Assembly (NCBI RefSeq): GCF_901212655.1
Contig: NZ_CAAKON010000041.1
Span: 62,001-126,000, forward strand
DNA length: 64,000 nt
Source: Olsenella uli
GTDB lineage: Bacteria > Actinomycetota > Coriobacteriia > Coriobacteriales > Atopobiaceae
Direction of reading: 5' to 3'
Positions 1 through 9,626 of the stretch are shown here, one piece after another. The translations under genes and the position numbers were made by a program. The notes beneath the pieces were generated by a model. The model did no database searches and was not told where the DNA came from. It worked only from the letters and a program-made list of their open reading frames with translations. How positions within the stretch are numbered: the first letter of the stretch is position 1; the number at the start of each line of letters is the position of its first letter.

Positions 1-1
1 C

Positions 2-2062
2 CTGCTGGTGAACGGCTGCAACGGCATCGCCGTGGGTATGGCCACGAACATCCCGCCGCACAACCTCGGCGAGGCCATCGAGGCCACCTGCATGCTCATT
101 GACAACCCCGACGCCACCACCGACGAGCTCATGACGGTGCTGCCCGGTCCGGACTTCCCCACCGGCGCCATCATCATGGGCACCGACGGCATCCACGACG
201 CCTACGAGACCGGCCGTGGCTCCATCACGGTTCGCGCCAAGGCCCACGTGGAGACCACCAAGACCGGGCGCAGCCGCCTCGTCTTCACCGAGGTGCCGTA
301 CCAGGTCAACAAGGGCACGCTGCAGGAAAAGATTGCCCAGCTCGTGAACGAGAAGCGCATCGAGGGCATCTCCGACATGCGCGACGAGTCCAACCAGAAG
401 GGCATCCGCCTCGTCATCGAGCTCAAGAAGGACGTCATCCCGCAGGTCGTCCTCAACAACCTCTACAAGTTCACGCAGCTCCAGACCACGTTCGGCGTCA
501 TCAATCTCGCCCTCGTGAATGGCGTGCCCAAGCTGCTGACCCTGCGCGAGATGCTGCAGCACTACATCGACCACCAGGTTGACGTGGTGACTCGCCGCAC
601 GCGCTTTGACCTCAAGAAGGCCCAGGCCCGCGCCCACATCCTCGAGGGCTACCTCATGGCCCTCGACCACATCGACGAGGTCATCAGCATCATCCGCTCG
701 AGCCGCACGGACTCCGAGGCCAGCGCCCGCCTCATCGAGCGCTTTGGCTTCTCGCCTGAGCAGACCCAGGCCATCCTCGAGATGCGCCTGCGCCGCCTGA
801 CCGGCCTCTCCCGCGACCAGATCGAGGAAGAGCTGGCGGGGCTGCGCAAGGCCATCGCCTACTACGAGGACCTGCTGGCCAACCCGGTCAAGATTCTGGG
901 TGTCATCAAGGACGAGATGCGCGAGATCGAGCGCAAGTTCGCCGACAAGCGCCGCACCAAGATCTCGGCCGAGGGCACCAAGGAGCTCAACGTCGAGGAC
1001 CTTATCGCCGACGAGGACATGGTCGTGACCGTGACTCACGCCGGCTACGTGAAGCGCACGCCGGTGGACACCTACCGCTCCCAGAAGCGCGGCGGCAAGG
1101 GCGTTCAGGGCGTGAACCTCAAGGAAGAGGACTTCGTCGAGGAGCTGTTCGTGGCGAGCACGCACGACTACGTGCTGTTCTTCTCGAACAAGGGCAAGGT
1201 CTACCGCCTCAAGGTGCATGAGCTGCCTATTGGCCAGCGTACTGCGCGCGGCAGCCACATCTCCAACCTGGTGCCCTTCAGCGAGGGCGAGCACTCGGCG
1301 GCTGTCATCACCTGCCGCTCGTTCCCCGAGGATGACTTCCTCATGTTCGCAACCAAGAACGGCACCGTGAAGAAGACGGCCATGAGCGCCTACGACCGCA
1401 CACGCAAGGATGGCATCATCGCCATCAACCTGCGCGACAACGACGAGCTCGTGAACGTGCGCCGCGTGCGAGAGGGCGAGAAGGTCATCCTCGTCTCCAC
1501 GGATGGCAAGGCCATCATGTTCCCCGAGAGCGACGTGCGCCCGATGGGCCGCGACACGAGTGGCGTCCGCGGCATCACGCTCAAGGGCGACGCCACGATG
1601 CTTGGCATGGAGATCACCAACGGCAAGGGAGACCTCTTTATCATCACGGAGAAGGGGTACGGCAAGCGCACGCCGGTTGCCGAGTATCCCGAGCACAAGC
1701 GTGGTGGCCAGGGCGTCTACACCATCACGATGACGGCCAAGAAGGGCCAGCTCGCAGCCTGCCGCGTGGTTGGTCCGCAGCACGAGCTCATGATCGTGTC
1801 CGGCGACGGCGTCGTCATTCGCGTTAAGGTGAACGACATCTCCAAGCTTGGGCGCTCCACCCAGGGCGTCAAGATCATGAGCGTGGCTGACAATGACAGC
1901 GTCTGCGCGATTGCCCGCATGGTGGCCGCGAGGCCTGATGCGAAGCCCGCCGACCCGAACCCGGCCCAGCCGGACCACGGTGTTGCCACGGCGCCGAGCG
2001 GCGATGATCCGGTGGACATTGGTGGGGACGAGCAGTTTGACGAGTCCGTGATCGACGAGTAG
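2..2062 (+). CDS. gyrA: DNA gyrase subunit A, 5' truncated by window
   Basis: Catalytic/wrapping subunit of type II topoisomerase that introduces negative supercoils. The reading frame is open from the first base, so the gene starts upstream; 686 codons are present. The visible part begins in the breakage-reunion domain ([19 protein letters not shown]), runs through the tower and coiled-coil region, and ends in the beta-pinwheel C-terminal domain. A GyrA box variant, QKRGGKG, is visible at the start of the pinwheel and argues for GyrA rather than ParC. The C-terminus is an acidic tail ([19 protein letters not shown]), which is common in GyrA. The active-site Tyr lies upstream of the window. 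gyrB would be expected just before it. Downstream lies a long double hairpin (2087-2164), then the convergent DUF151 gene. Confidence 0.97.
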   Translation: MLVNGCNGIAVGMATNIPPHNLGEAIEATCMLIDNPDATTDELMTVLPGPDFPTGAIIMGTDGIHDAYETGRGSITVRAKAHVETTKTGRSRLVFTEVPYQVNKGTLQEKIAQLVNEKRIEGISDMRDESNQKGIRLVIELKKDVIPQVVLNNLYKFTQLQTTFGVINLALVNGVPKLLTLREMLQHYIDHQVDVVTRRTRFDLKKAQARAHILEGYLMALDHIDEVISIIRSSRTDSEASARLIERFGFSPEQTQAILEMRLRRLTGLSRDQIEEELAGLRKAIAYYEDLLANPVKILGVIKDEMREIERKFADKRRTKISAEGTKELNVEDLIADEDMVVTVTHAGYVKRTPVDTYRSQKRGGKGVQGVNLKEEDFVEELFVASTHDYVLFFSNKGKVYRLKVHELPIGQRTARGSHISNLVPFSEGEHSAAVITCRSFPEDDFLMFATKNGTVKKTAMSAYDRTRKDGIIAINLRDNDELVNVRRVREGEKVILVSTDGKAIMFPESDVRPMGRDTSGVRGITLKGDATMLGMEITNGKGDLFIITEKGYGKRTPVAEYPEHKRGGQGVYTITMTAKKGQLAACRVVGPQHELMIVSGDGVVIRVKVNDISKLGRSTQGVKIMSVADNDSVCAIARMVAARPDAKPADPNPAQPDHGVATAPSGDDPVDIGGDEQFDESVIDE

Positions 2063-2086
2063 CGCCATCTTGTAGACGCCTGACGA

Positions 2087-2164
2087 CCGAGCGGCCGACC
2101 CCTGCGCTCAGGGTCACTTGCCTCGCAAGTCCCTTTGCCCCTTGCTTCGGGGTTGGTCGCTCGG
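2087..2164. repeat. Hairpin-in-hairpin 3' element, copy 1
   Basis: Outer arms 2087-2102 and 2149-2164 pair over 16 bp (two G-U). Between them sits an inner hairpin, GGGTCACTTGC-ctc-GCAAGTCCC (2111-2133). The same inner core, in different outer arms, follows dnaB at 12306-12389. It lies 25 bases after the gyrA stop and could act as a terminator or 3'-end stabiliser, although it has no clear T-run. Confidence 0.7.
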
Positions 2165-2220
2165 CCTGTTGGTGACGCTGTAGAGGCTGCTCGCCGAGAG
2201 TAGCGATTCTAGCTTGATGA

Positions 2221-2256
2221 AAAAAGGGGACTGCCGGGTGGCAGTCCCCTATTTAC
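2221..2256 (-). terminator. Rho-independent terminator of the DUF151 gene
   Basis: Stem GGGGACTGCC / GGCAGTCCCC with a GGGT loop. On the minus strand it is followed by a run of six T, directly after the stop of the convergent gene. On the + strand only a weak T-rich tail follows, so it may also help end gyrA transcription. Confidence 0.85.
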
Positions 2257-2831
2257 TTTTGGCCGGCGGTGTTGAAATCGGCGGGTGAGAGGTTTTCGAC
2301 GAAGTCGTGGAAGTCCTGTTCCTCACGGGCTTGCTCGTCGCGCTTGATTGCGTCGAAGTCGGGCATGCCGGCGGATTCGAGCACATCCTCGGCCGCATAG
2401 ACGGGAACTTCGGCCCGAACGGCGAGCGCGATGGCGTCCGATGGGCGGGCGTCGATGTGGTGCTCGGCTCCGCTCGCGTCAAAAACGTTGAGCGAGGCGT
2501 AGAAGGTAGCACCCTCCACGCGGTTGATGCTCGCGGACTCGAGCTTGCCGCCCAGCACATCGATGACGGTGCGCAAGAGCTCGTGGGTCATCGGGCGCGG
2601 CCGCTCGACGCCATCGATGCCGCGGGCGATGCAGGCTGCCTCGACCGTGCCCACGCTGAGGGGCAGCACGTTGAGGGACGCCTGCTCACGGTCCTGCTCG
2701 TCAGCCACCTCCACCTCAAGGCTGTCCTTGTCGTAGCGATTGCCCTCGCCGGCCTCGGCGGGGCGCAGCACGACGGCGGACGGGAGGGGACCCGCGCCCA
2801 CGATGACGTTCTTGATGCGCATACGAATCAT
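2253..2831 (-). CDS. Bifunctional nuclease (BFN/DUF151) family protein
   Basis: 192-residue protein of the DUF151 family. The diagnostic block DARPSDAIALAVRAEVPVYA is clear, followed by a helix-rich acidic C-terminus. Members were described as bifunctional nucleases in plants and are widespread in Actinomycetota and Thermotoga, but the bacterial role is poorly defined. I chose the start MIRMRIKNVIVG because GAGGAGA sits just upstream of it on the minus strand; an upstream in-frame ATG at 2891 would add 20 residues without a good ribosome site. The gene converges on gyrA and has its own terminator immediately after the stop. Residues 150 onward (AIKRDEQAREEQDF) are charged and look like a coiled or disordered tail. 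Confidence 0.85.
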   Translation of the reverse strand: MIRMRIKNVIVGAGPLPSAVVLRPAEAGEGNRYDKDSLEVEVADEQDREQASLNVLPLSVGTVEAACIARGIDGVERPRPMTHELLRTVIDVLGGKLESASINRVEGATFYASLNVFDASGAEHHIDARPSDAIALAVRAEVPVYAAEDVLESAGMPDFDAIKRDEQAREEQDFHDFVENLSPADFNTAGQK

Positions 2832-3080
2832 GGAGTCTCCTCTCGTCTCATAGTCCTTGCCGCGTGCGGGGTCACCATCCTGGCGGGACATGGCTCCGGG
2901 CCCTTTGGCATCGTCTCCTGCGGCGCCTCAGGTCTCATGGACGCCTCATGAAGGCGCTCAGTACGTAGTGCTCAATACTACCCGTTGGCGGCGTGCAGCT
3001 TACCGTTCGCCGGTAGCGGTGCCAAGAAATCGGGATTTCAGCTGGTCACGGGCATATAAAAAAATTCTCAAAAAAGTTGT

Positions 3081-3110
3081 TGACCTTTTGGAAGGGCTTC
3101 GGGTACTATA
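3081..3110 (+). promoter_or_regulatory. Promoter of tRNA-Ile
   Basis: TTGACC (3081-3086), 18-base spacer, TACTAT (3105-3110), ending 32 bases before the tRNA. The preceding stretch is AT-rich (AAAAAATTCTCAAAAAA), like an UP element. The rest of the gap 2832-3080 shows nothing I can identify. Confidence 0.7.
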
Positions 3111-3142
3111 GCGGAGCGCGATGTGGAACACGCACCGCACAG

Positions 3143-3219
3143 GGGCCCGTAGCTCAGTTGGTCAGAGCGTCCGGCTGATAACCGGGAGGTCACAAGTTCG
3201 AACCTTGTCGGGCCCACCA
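3143..3219 (+). tRNA. tRNA-Ile (anticodon GAT)
   Basis: Acceptor GGGCCCG pairs with CGGGCCC, followed by encoded ACCA. D-loop AGCTCAGTTGGT, anticodon loop CTGATAA (GAT), T-arm GTTCGAA. Length is 77 bases with CCA. It is not in an rRNA spacer here but stands alone with its own promoter and terminator. Confidence 0.97.
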
Positions 3220-3230
3220 CCTTTTGTCAA

Positions 3231-3275
3231 TAAACACCCCAGCGTGAGCCGAGTCGCCGCTGGGGTGTTTATTAC
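3231..3275 (+). terminator. Terminator after tRNA-Ile
   Basis: 14-bp stem TAAACACCCCAGCG / CGCTGGGGTGTTTA (3231-3244, 3258-3271) and a short T-rich tail. Confidence 0.85.
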
Positions 3276-3435
3276 TTTCTAGCGAGAGTTGCGCGCACGC
3301 GGAGCGCTCGAGCGGAGGTTGCCGACGGGTTCCGTCTGGCAGACATCGCAATGCCGAGTTCTTGTGATGGGGCCTTTTGGATGCGTCTCTGGTTTTGACG
3401 CGCCAGAAAATGCTTTATCATGTTCTGGCACCTGC

Positions 3436-3511
3436 GGGGACGTAGCTCAGTTGGGAGAGCGCGGGCTTTGCAAGCCTGAGGTCGTGGGTTCGATCCCCAT
3501 CGTCTCCACCA
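3436..3511 (+). tRNA. tRNA-Ala (anticodon TGC)
   Basis: Acceptor GGGGACG pairs with CGTCTCC, followed by ACCA. Anticodon loop TTTGCAA gives TGC. Length 76 bases. A possible promoter, TTGACG at 3395 with TATCAT at 3416 (15-base spacer), precedes it. Confidence 0.97.
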
Positions 3512-3521
3512 TGAACGTTGC

Positions 3522-3550
3522 AGCCGGCGACTTAGTTCGCCGGCTTTTTT
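3522..3550 (+). terminator. Terminator after tRNA-Ala
   Basis: 9-bp stem AGCCGGCGA / TCGCCGGCT with six T directly after it. Confidence 0.88.
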
Positions 3551-3814
3551 GTATCTCCTACCCCGGCCGCTCGGCGATAAGCCTTCTCGGCTCCCGGCGC
3601 GAACCCTGGTTTCCCGTTTTTGGGCTCACGGGCCTATGCCCAGGGGGCTTCTAGGAAGTGCCGCGTCTGCCCGGCGGCTCTTGTGTGGAGATGAACAGCC
3701 GGGTCGTTTTGTGTGAGGGGTGGGCCAATCGTCTACCATGGACGAAGCCTTTACGAGGGCCTACGCGGTTCTTGCGCATGAGGCCTATCGACAACACCCC
3801 TAGAAAGGACGCCC

Positions 3815-4267
3815 ATGCCCATCTCCAAGGAACTCGACCAACTGTCCTGCGAGCTCATGGGCGAGGCTCTTGACATGCTTGCCGAGGGAACCCCCATCGC
3901 CGCGGTCGCCAGCGTCATGGATGCGTCGGGGGACCGTCTCACCTGTGCCTTCGAGGAAGACTCGCCCGAGATGTGCCTCGAGGCGGCGCGCACATGGGTG
4001 CACTCTGGTGGCAAGGCTTCGGGCACGGCCTCCAAGGCTGGGAAGTCCTTGGCGGGCAAGGCCTGCTACTACGCTATTGCCTACGAGGGTGCCATTGATG
4101 ATCCCGAGACGGGCGACACCTTCAACGATGCCCTCATCCTTGAGTTTGGCGAGCGTGAGGCCGAGACGGCCTATTCCGCCTATGTGCTCGTGGATGGCAT
4201 TGGTGCGGGCGATGAGTTCCGCTATACGGACCCCGAGCCTGCGGGCGAGCTTCCCTGCCTGCTGTAG
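3815..4267 (+). CDS. Conserved-looking small protein of unknown function
   Basis: 150 residues, no family I recognise. The protein is acidic, with no signal peptide or membrane segment. The N-terminal half (ELDQLSCELMGEALDMLAEG) looks helical and is followed by a mixed alpha/beta region with a GKASGTASKAGKSLAGK stretch; the C-terminus ends PAGELPCLL. AGAAAGGA sits 7 bases before the ATG, and codon use matches the neighbours, so it is very likely expressed. It stands alone between tRNA-Ala and typA. The gap before it (3551-3814) holds no recognisable gene. Confidence 0.75.
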   Translation: MPISKELDQLSCELMGEALDMLAEGTPIAAVASVMDASGDRLTCAFEEDSPEMCLEAARTWVHSGGKASGTASKAGKSLAGKACYYAIAYEGAIDDPETGDTFNDALILEFGEREAETAYSAYVLVDGIGAGDEFRYTDPEPAGELPCLL

Positions 4268-4503
4268 GGTGGGCGCTCTGCGGCGGACCCGCGGCGACGT
4301 TCGCAGTCCCTCGCACACCAGACGTCCGGTCCGTATCACGTGGTTTTATGTATCGGCCGTGTGAGCTGCCAAGACTCCGCTCGCCGCGCTAAACTGTACC
4401 GTTGGCCGAGAAGCCGGGGCTATGACGCCCGGCTTGGTATCGGCATTCACCACGTTCTGTAGTCGCGTGCCTCCGGGCGCGCGTGTCTAGGATTGAGGAG
4501 CCC

Positions 4504-6342
4504 ATGCGCCAGGAGAACCTCCGCAACATCGCCATCATCGCGCACGTCGACCACGGCAAGACCACCCTCGTGGACAAGCTGCTGCGCGCCACGGATGCCT
4601 TCCGTGCAAACCAGCAGGTCGAGGACCGTGTTCTTGACTCCAACGACCAGGAGCGCGAGCGCGGCATCACCATCCTGGCCAAGAACATCTCCATTGAGTA
4701 CAAGGACGTCAAGATCAACGTCATCGACACTCCGGGCCACGCCGACTTTGGCGGCGAGGTGGAGCGCGTGCTCAAGATGGCCGACGGCGCCCTCCTGCTC
4801 GTCGACGCCTTCGAGGGCCCGATGCCGCAGACCCGCTTCGTGCTTCGTCACGCCATTGACGCGGGCCTCTCGATCATGATTGTCGTCAACAAGATCGATC
4901 GTCCGGGTGCCGATCCCGAGAAGGCCTACAACGACAGCCTCGACCTTATGGCCGACCTCGGAGCCACTGACGAGCAGCTCGAGTTTGCCATGGAGCATGT
5001 CGTCTACGCCTCTGCCATGAACGGCTTCGCGCGCCTCGACCCGTCCGACGACAACGACAACATGTATCCCCTGCTGGACATGATCGTCGACGACATGCCC
5101 GCCCCCGACGCAGACCCGGACGGCCCCCTTGCCATGCAGTGCGTCACCATCGACCACTCCAACTTCGTGGGCCGCATCGGCATCGGCCGTGTCTACTCAG
5201 GTACCGTCCACGACGGTGACCAGATTCTCGTCGTGAAGAATGACGGCAGCCGCGCCACGGCCACGGTCAAGCAGCTCTTCACCTTCGACTACCTTGGCCG
5301 CAGGGAGTGCAGCGAGGTCAAGGCCGGCGACATCGGCGCCGTGGTGGGCATCGATCGCACCGACATCGGTGACGTCTACACCGACCCCGAGAACCCCGTT
5401 GAGCTCGACCCCATCGAGATTGACCCCCCGACTCTCGCCATTGTGTTTGAGGCCTCGACTTCCCCGCTCGTTGGCCGCGAGGGCGACATCGTGGGTGCGC
5501 GCCAGCTCAAGGAGCGCCTCATGACCGAGGCCGAGAACAATGTGACGATGCGCATCGAGGAGCTGCCGGACAAGACGGGCGTCGAGGTTGCCGGCCGAGG
5601 CATCCTGCACCTGTCCGTTCTCATGGAGTCCATGCGTCGCGAGGGCTTCGAGTTCCAGGTTGGCCGCCCGCGCGTCCTCATCAAAAAGGACGAGAACGGC
5701 AACCGCATGGAGCCGTTCGAGCAGGCCGTCGTCGAGTGCCCCGGTGAGTACTCCGGCAAGGTCATCGAGGTCTTTGGCGATGCCTCTGGCACCATGACCA
5801 ACATGGAGCAAGGCGACACCGTCTGCCACATCGAGTTCAAGATTCCGACACGCGGCATCATGGGCCTCAAGAACCGCATCCTTAACGTCACGCACGGTGA
5901 GGGCGTCTTCTACCACACCTTCCTCGAGTACGGCCCGTTCGTGGGCGAGCTCGACCTGCGCAAGAACGGTGCCATGATCTCCATGACCACCGAAAAGGCC
6001 GTTGCCTACGCCCTGGGTACTCTGCAGGAGCGCGGCCAGCTCTTTGTTGCCCCCGGTGACGACTGCTACGAGGGCATGCTCGTGGGCGAGCGCTCCAAGC
6101 CGGGCGACATGGTCGTGAACATCGCTCGCACCAAGCAGCTTGGCAACCAGCGCAGCTCCACGGCCGACATCGCCGTGCAGCTCACGCCGCCGCGCACCTT
6201 CACGCTGGAGGAGGCGCTGCAGTACATCATGGACGACGAGCTGGTGGAGATTACCCCGAAGAGTGTCCGCATGCGCAAGCGCATCCTCAACGCCACCGAG
6301 CGCAAGAAGGCTGCCGTCCGCGCTGGTCTGGTGAAGAAGTAA
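4504..6342 (+). CDS. typA: Ribosome-associated GTPase TypA/BipA
   Basis: Translational GTPase that binds the 70S ribosome and is needed for growth under stress or cold and for ribosome assembly. Full-length 612 residues, as is usual. Domain order: G domain with AHVDHGKTT (G1), ERGITI (G2), [14 protein letters not shown] (G3), NKID (G4); then the beta-barrel domain ([17 protein letters not shown]), two EF-G-like alpha/beta domains, and the TypA-specific C-terminal domain ([22 protein letters not shown]). The start [19 protein letters not shown] matches the family; a GTG 21 bases upstream lacks a ribosome site, whereas GAGGAG lies just before this ATG, though only 3 bases away. Single-gene transcription unit with a strong terminator. 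Confidence 0.96.
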   Translation: MRQENLRNIAIIAHVDHGKTTLVDKLLRATDAFRANQQVEDRVLDSNDQERERGITILAKNISIEYKDVKINVIDTPGHADFGGEVERVLKMADGALLLVDAFEGPMPQTRFVLRHAIDAGLSIMIVVNKIDRPGADPEKAYNDSLDLMADLGATDEQLEFAMEHVVYASAMNGFARLDPSDDNDNMYPLLDMIVDDMPAPDADPDGPLAMQCVTIDHSNFVGRIGIGRVYSGTVHDGDQILVVKNDGSRATATVKQLFTFDYLGRRECSEVKAGDIGAVVGIDRTDIGDVYTDPENPVELDPIEIDPPTLAIVFEASTSPLVGREGDIVGARQLKERLMTEAENNVTMRIEELPDKTGVEVAGRGILHLSVLMESMRREGFEFQVGRPRVLIKKDENGNRMEPFEQAVVECPGEYSGKVIEVFGDASGTMTNMEQGDTVCHIEFKIPTRGIMGLKNRILNVTHGEGVFYHTFLEYGPFVGELDLRKNGAMISMTTEKAVAYALGTLQERGQLFVAPGDDCYEGMLVGERSKPGDMVVNIARTKQLGNQRSSTADIAVQLTPPRTFTLEEALQYIMDDELVEITPKSVRMRKRILNATERKKAAVRAGLVKK

Positions 6343-6387
6343 GACCTGAGGCGGGTCAAAGTCAGGTTTCGCTCGATATGCTCACTG

Positions 6388-6426
6388 AGCCCCGAGGCGT
6401 CTCAAGACGCGCCTCGGGGCTTTTTT
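6388..6426 (+). terminator. typA terminator
   Basis: 11-bp stem GCCCCGAGGCG / CGCCTCGGGGC (6389-6399, 6410-6420) followed by six T. Confidence 0.95.
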
Positions 6427-6464
6427 GATTGCGAGCCGCCCCTGGCCGGCCTGCCAGTGAGTCA

Positions 6465-6536
6465 GTCTGCCAGCTCCTTTGACTCATTTTCCCGACAAGG
6501 CCTTGTCAGGAAAATGAGTCAAAGGAGCTGGCAGAC
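6465..6536. repeat. TGACTCA-core palindromic repeat, locus 1
   Basis: A 72-base palindrome with 36-base arms and no loop; 35 of 36 positions pair perfectly and the other is a G-T. Core TTTGACTCATTTTC on the left and GAAAATGAGTCAAA on the right. An outer GAGTCA (6458-6463) and GACTCA (6550-6555) flank it. The same core and layout recur at 27245-27353 and 57516-57731. It begins 39 bases after the typA terminator T-run and has no coding content. Confidence 0.9.
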
Positions 6537-6690
6537 ATGATGGTGGGCCGACTCATATGGGGTGGCGAGTGGCGGGAGGGCACGAGCGGATGTCCCGGCG
6601 ATCTGTCGTTCCGCGCTCCCCTGGCAAAAATTGCAAAATTTCTCGCGCATATGAGTCCGATTTCCGCTATACTAACCAGCGCACTTGATT

Positions 6691-6781
6691 GGAGAGTTGT
6701 CCGAGTGGTCGAAGGAGCACGATTGGAAATCGTGTAGGCGCCTAAAGCGTCTCCAGGGTTCAAATCCCTGACTCTCCGCCA
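6691..6781 (+). tRNA. tRNA-Ser (anticodon GGA)
   Basis: Acceptor GGAGAGT / ACTCTCC with encoded CCA, 91 bases with a long variable arm typical of class II tRNAs. Anticodon loop TTGGAAA gives GGA. A TATACT at 6668-6673 is a plausible -10 for this pair of tRNA-Ser genes. Confidence 0.96.
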
Positions 6782-6824
6782 GAGTTTACCGCGGCGCCCG
6801 ATGAGGCGCCGCTTCCATATCTCT

Positions 6825-6915
6825 GGAGAGGTGGCAGAGCGGCTGAATGCGGCGGTCTCGAAAACCGTTTAACCACTTTGTGGTTACGAGGGTTCAAATC
6901 CCTCCCTCTCCGCCA
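6825..6915 (+). tRNA. tRNA-Ser (anticodon CGA)
   Basis: Acceptor GGAGAGG / CCTCTCC with CCA, 91 bases including a long variable arm. Anticodon loop CTCGAAA gives CGA. It lies 43 bases after tRNA-Ser(GGA); a GC hairpin (GCGGCGCC / GGCGCCGC, 6791-6812) separates them and may be a processing signal. Confidence 0.96.
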
Positions 6916-6925
6916 GGGTATGACT

Positions 6926-6960
6926 GCAGGTCGGACAGACGTCCGGCCTGCTATTTTTTT
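6926..6960 (+). terminator. Terminator of the tRNA-Ser pair
   Basis: 11-bp stem GCAGGTCGGAC / GTCCGGCCTGC (one G-T) followed by a long T-run. Confidence 0.9.
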
Positions 6961-7058
6961 TGCAAGTCGGGGATTTGAACCCGCGAGGGCGCCACAGCCC
7001 GCCGATGCTGTGCGGGGATGCCGGGTACACTCTTGTCCTAATCGACGAGGGGAAACTC

Positions 7059-7937
7059 ATGGATGACTCAAAGCGGTATTTCTTGCGTTCCTGGCGCATG
7101 CTGACGTGTCGGCGCGGCTGGGTGAAGCCCATTCTCGTGCTGTCTGTTGCCTGGCTCGTGCCCATCGCCGGGCCGCTTGCCCTGCTTGGCTACGCGCTCG
7201 AGTGGGCGCGCCTGTCGGCCTGGGGTGTCGACTCGTCGCCAAAGCAGAGCAAGGTTCAGGTTGGGGGCTGCATCGTGTCTGGGTGGCGCACGTTCGTCGT
7301 CGCCCTTTGCTGGTCGCTCGTCTGGGGCTGTCTCGTGGGTTTGCTCGGGTCTGCGCTGATGGCTGGATTCGGCTCGGATGCGGCGGGTATCCTGAACGCT
7401 GCCGTCTTCGTCCCCTCGCTCTTCGTTGGCATGATCATGGAGGTGGCCATGGTCCGTGCCGCGGTCTACCAGAAGTGCTCGGCGGGCCTCAATCCGGTTC
7501 GCGTTTGGGAACTCGTGGCGAGAGACCCCAAGGGGCTGTTCAAGCTCATCGGCATCGACCTTGTGTGTGACTGCATCGTGTGGGCCCTCCTTGCGGCCGG
7601 ATTCTTCGCGCTCGTGGCGCTGCGGGAAGACCAGTTCACGGGGCTCGTGCAGTTTGCCGAGATTCAGGCGAGCGGCCTCCAGATGATGGGCGGTATCGTT
7701 CCGGTGGGCATGAGCGTGCAGATTGTCCAGGTTGTGATAGAGATCCTGCAGGTGGCGATTCCGCTTGCGGTGGTGTTTGGCTTCCCTATCTCTGTGGTGA
7801 CGGTTGCGGCTCTCCTGCTTCGCGCGAACGCGGTTGGCCTGTGGATGGCGAAGTTTAACGTTCCCGAATGGGGTGGGCCCTCGGATCCGCTGCCGTGCGC
7901 CGCCCAGCTTCCTCCCGATGCTGGAGCGACGCGATAG
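7059..7937 (+). CDS. DUF4013-type membrane protein
   Basis: 292 residues with about six hydrophobic segments in three pairs (for example PILVLSVAWLVPIAGPLALL near residue 20 and VVIEILQVAIPLAVVFGF near 230). This layout, a conserved first pair with GY-E-G-RLS after it, matches DUF4013 membrane proteins common in Actinomycetota; function unknown. A second member with an added zinc ribbon is at 57874-59289. I chose the start MDDSKRYF, which follows GAGGGG; the longer frame upstream overlaps the tRNA-Ser terminator. Single-gene unit closed by the hairpin at 8081. Confidence 0.75.
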   Translation: MDDSKRYFLRSWRMLTCRRGWVKPILVLSVAWLVPIAGPLALLGYALEWARLSAWGVDSSPKQSKVQVGGCIVSGWRTFVVALCWSLVWGCLVGLLGSALMAGFGSDAAGILNAAVFVPSLFVGMIMEVAMVRAAVYQKCSAGLNPVRVWELVARDPKGLFKLIGIDLVCDCIVWALLAAGFFALVALREDQFTGLVQFAEIQASGLQMMGGIVPVGMSVQIVQVVIEILQVAIPLAVVFGFPISVVTVAALLLRANAVGLWMAKFNVPEWGGPSDPLPCAAQLPPDAGATR

Positions 7938-8375
7938 CGGGCCGTTGAGGCGCCCTTGTCTGTTGTTGGACGAAGACCCCGGAATCGTTCCGTTCGATGA
8001 AAAACGTCTGCGTTTTCCAGGTGAACGGTAGCCTGGGAGCCTCCGGTGGCTGGAACATAATTCCAAATTCTTGAATTTCACGGAGACCCGGCACCGCTAG
8101 CTGCGGTGTCAGGTCTCCGTTTGTGCCAAAGGGGAGTTTTGTCAGACCGGCCTGATAGGCTCGAGACGGTAGGTACGGAGAAGGCCGAGCGTGGCGCGGG
8201 GGTTGGAAAGTTTGGAGGGGTGACAGTTGTGTGCAGCCTGTGCGGGGTGACGCTGGCCCGCAGGGTTTTTCTGCCCGCAATTGTCTGATACGTGGTATTA
8301 TTCGCCACCGAACCTTTCCTGCTCCGGGCGCAAACCTTCACGTCCCGGGGCCATTAGCCCAGAGGAGGTGACCAC
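7938..8375. other. Intergenic region with terminator and rpsF leader
   Basis: No gene seen in 438 bases. It holds the terminator at 8081-8123 and, at 8296-8301, TATTAT as a possible -10 for the rpsF operon. The leader contains a stem CCGGG/CCCGG and a short GGGCCATTAGCCC hairpin just before the ribosome site. In other bacteria the rpsF leader can bind S6:S18 for feedback control; I could not trace that motif with confidence. Confidence 0.4.
8081..8123 (+). terminator. Terminator after the DUF4013 gene
   Basis: Long interrupted stem: CGGAGACC / GGTCTCCG (8081-8088, 8112-8119) plus inner GCACCGC / GCGGTGT, followed by TTTG. Confidence 0.7.
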
Positions 8376-8669
8376 ATGAAGGCTTATGAACTGCTGTTTT
8401 TTGTCGACCCCACCATCACCGACGAGGTGCGCGCTGGCGTTATGAAGCGTGTTGAGGTTGCTATCACCGAGAACGGTGGCAAGATCGACAACGTCGACAA
8501 CTGGGGCAAGCGCAAGCTCGCCTACGAGATCGACAAGCTCACGGAGGGTGACTACACTCTCGTCAACTTCCAGGCTGACCCCTCGCAGATCGCCGAGCTC
8601 GACCGTATTCTCCGCATCAACGACGCGGTGAAGCGTCACATGGTCGTGCGTCGTCCGGACAGCGAGTAA
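8376..8669 (+). CDS. rpsF: 30S ribosomal protein bS6
   Basis: 97 residues, normal length. Starts MKAYELLFFVDPTITDE, the usual bS6 N-terminus, with GGGKIDNVDNWGKRKLAYEIDKL in the middle and the RRPDSE end. It forms a heterodimer with bS18 on the 30S platform. Strong AGAGGAGG ribosome site before the ATG. First gene of the conserved rpsF-ssb-rpsR-rplI cluster, whose order is typical across Actinomycetota and Firmicutes. Confidence 0.97.
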   Translation: MKAYELLFFVDPTITDEVRAGVMKRVEVAITENGGKIDNVDNWGKRKLAYEIDKLTEGDYTLVNFQADPSQIAELDRILRINDAVKRHMVVRRPDSE

Positions 8670-8726
8670 GTTAGCAACGGAGCGGGCCCTGTCCCGTAGG
8701 GTCGCCGAGCCCGCCAGAGGAAGGTA

Positions 8727-9224
8727 GTGAGTGCTGTGAGCATCAATCGAGTGAACATTACGGGCAACCTGACCAGGGATGCCGAGCTGAGGGCTACCCA
8801 GAGCGGAACGCAGATTCTGCGCCTGGGCGTGGCGGTCAATGACCGTCGCCGCAATCCGCAGACCGGCAATTGGGAGGATTACCCCAACTTCATCGACTGT
8901 GTCATGTTCGGCAGTCGTGCCGAGGCAATCTCTCGCTACCTCAGCAAGGGGACCAAGGTCGCCATTGAGGGACGTCTTCGCTATAGCTCTTGGGAGCAGG
9001 ATGGCAAGAAGCGTTCTAAGGTTGAGGTCGTTGTCGACGAGATTGAGTTCATGAGCTCTCGTCAGGGCGGCCAGGGCGGCTACGGTCAGCAGGACGCTGG
9101 CTACGGTGCTCCGGCTCCGCAGCCCACGCAGCCTGCCCCCTACCAGGCACCGGCGCCCACCAACACTGCCCCCGTCGCCGTCCCGCCTTCGCCGGACGTC
9201 TACGACGCGGACATCCCGTTCTAG
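8727..9224 (+). CDS. ssb: Single-stranded DNA-binding protein
   Basis: 165 residues. N-terminal OB fold (VNITGNLTRDAELRATQSG, YPNFIDCVMFGSRAEAISRYLSKGTKV, LRYSSWEQDGKKRSKVEV), then a disordered Gly/Gln/Pro tail and the conserved C-terminal tip DADIPF that binds replication and repair partners. Two GTG starts are possible: 8727 (MSAVSINRV) and 8736 (MSINRV); AGAGGAAGG at 8716-8724 is close to both and I kept the upstream one. Lies between rpsF and rpsR as usual. Confidence 0.95.
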   Translation: MSAVSINRVNITGNLTRDAELRATQSGTQILRLGVAVNDRRRNPQTGNWEDYPNFIDCVMFGSRAEAISRYLSKGTKVAIEGRLRYSSWEQDGKKRSKVEVVVDEIEFMSSRQGGQGGYGQQDAGYGAPAPQPTQPAPYQAPAPTNTAPVAVPPSPDVYDADIPF

Positions 9225-9346
9225 GCCACCTAGGTTCGCGAGCTACGCGGCCAATGGTGGTTGGCGCTCCCATTCGCGGGAGCGTCTCCGAGAGAACCGG
9301 CGTCCGGCCGCACGCCGGCCGCACGCCAACAGAAAGGTATTGAGAC

Positions 9347-9613
9347 ATGGCTACTGAGTACCAGCGTCAGCCGCGTCGCAAGTTCTGCCAGTTCTGCAAG
9401 GAGGACACTGAGTTCATCGACTACAAGGACACTCAGCTCCTTCGCAAGTACATGACCGACCGTGGCAAGATCAAGCCGCGCCGCGTCACTGGCGCCTGCA
9501 CGCAGCACCAGCACGACATCGCCAACGCCATTAAGCGCGCCCGTGAGATGGCCCTCCTGCCGTACACCGTTCCTGTGGTGTCCAGCCGTGGTGGCCGTCG
9601 CAACCGCGACTAA
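9347..9613 (+). CDS. rpsR: 30S ribosomal protein bS18, zinc (C+) type
   Basis: 88 residues. The core ([35 protein letters not shown]) is standard S18. It keeps Cys14, Cys17, Cys51 and His54 (FCQFC and ACTQH), the four ligands of the zinc-binding C+ form. Many Actinomycetota carry a zinc-free C- paralogue induced by zinc starvation; none is seen here. Partner of bS6 in the 30S platform. Confidence 0.96.
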   Translation: MATEYQRQPRRKFCQFCKEDTEFIDYKDTQLLRKYMTDRGKIKPRRVTGACTQHQHDIANAIKRAREMALLPYTVPVVSSRGGRRNRD

Positions 9614-9626
9614 GTAAGGAGTGTCC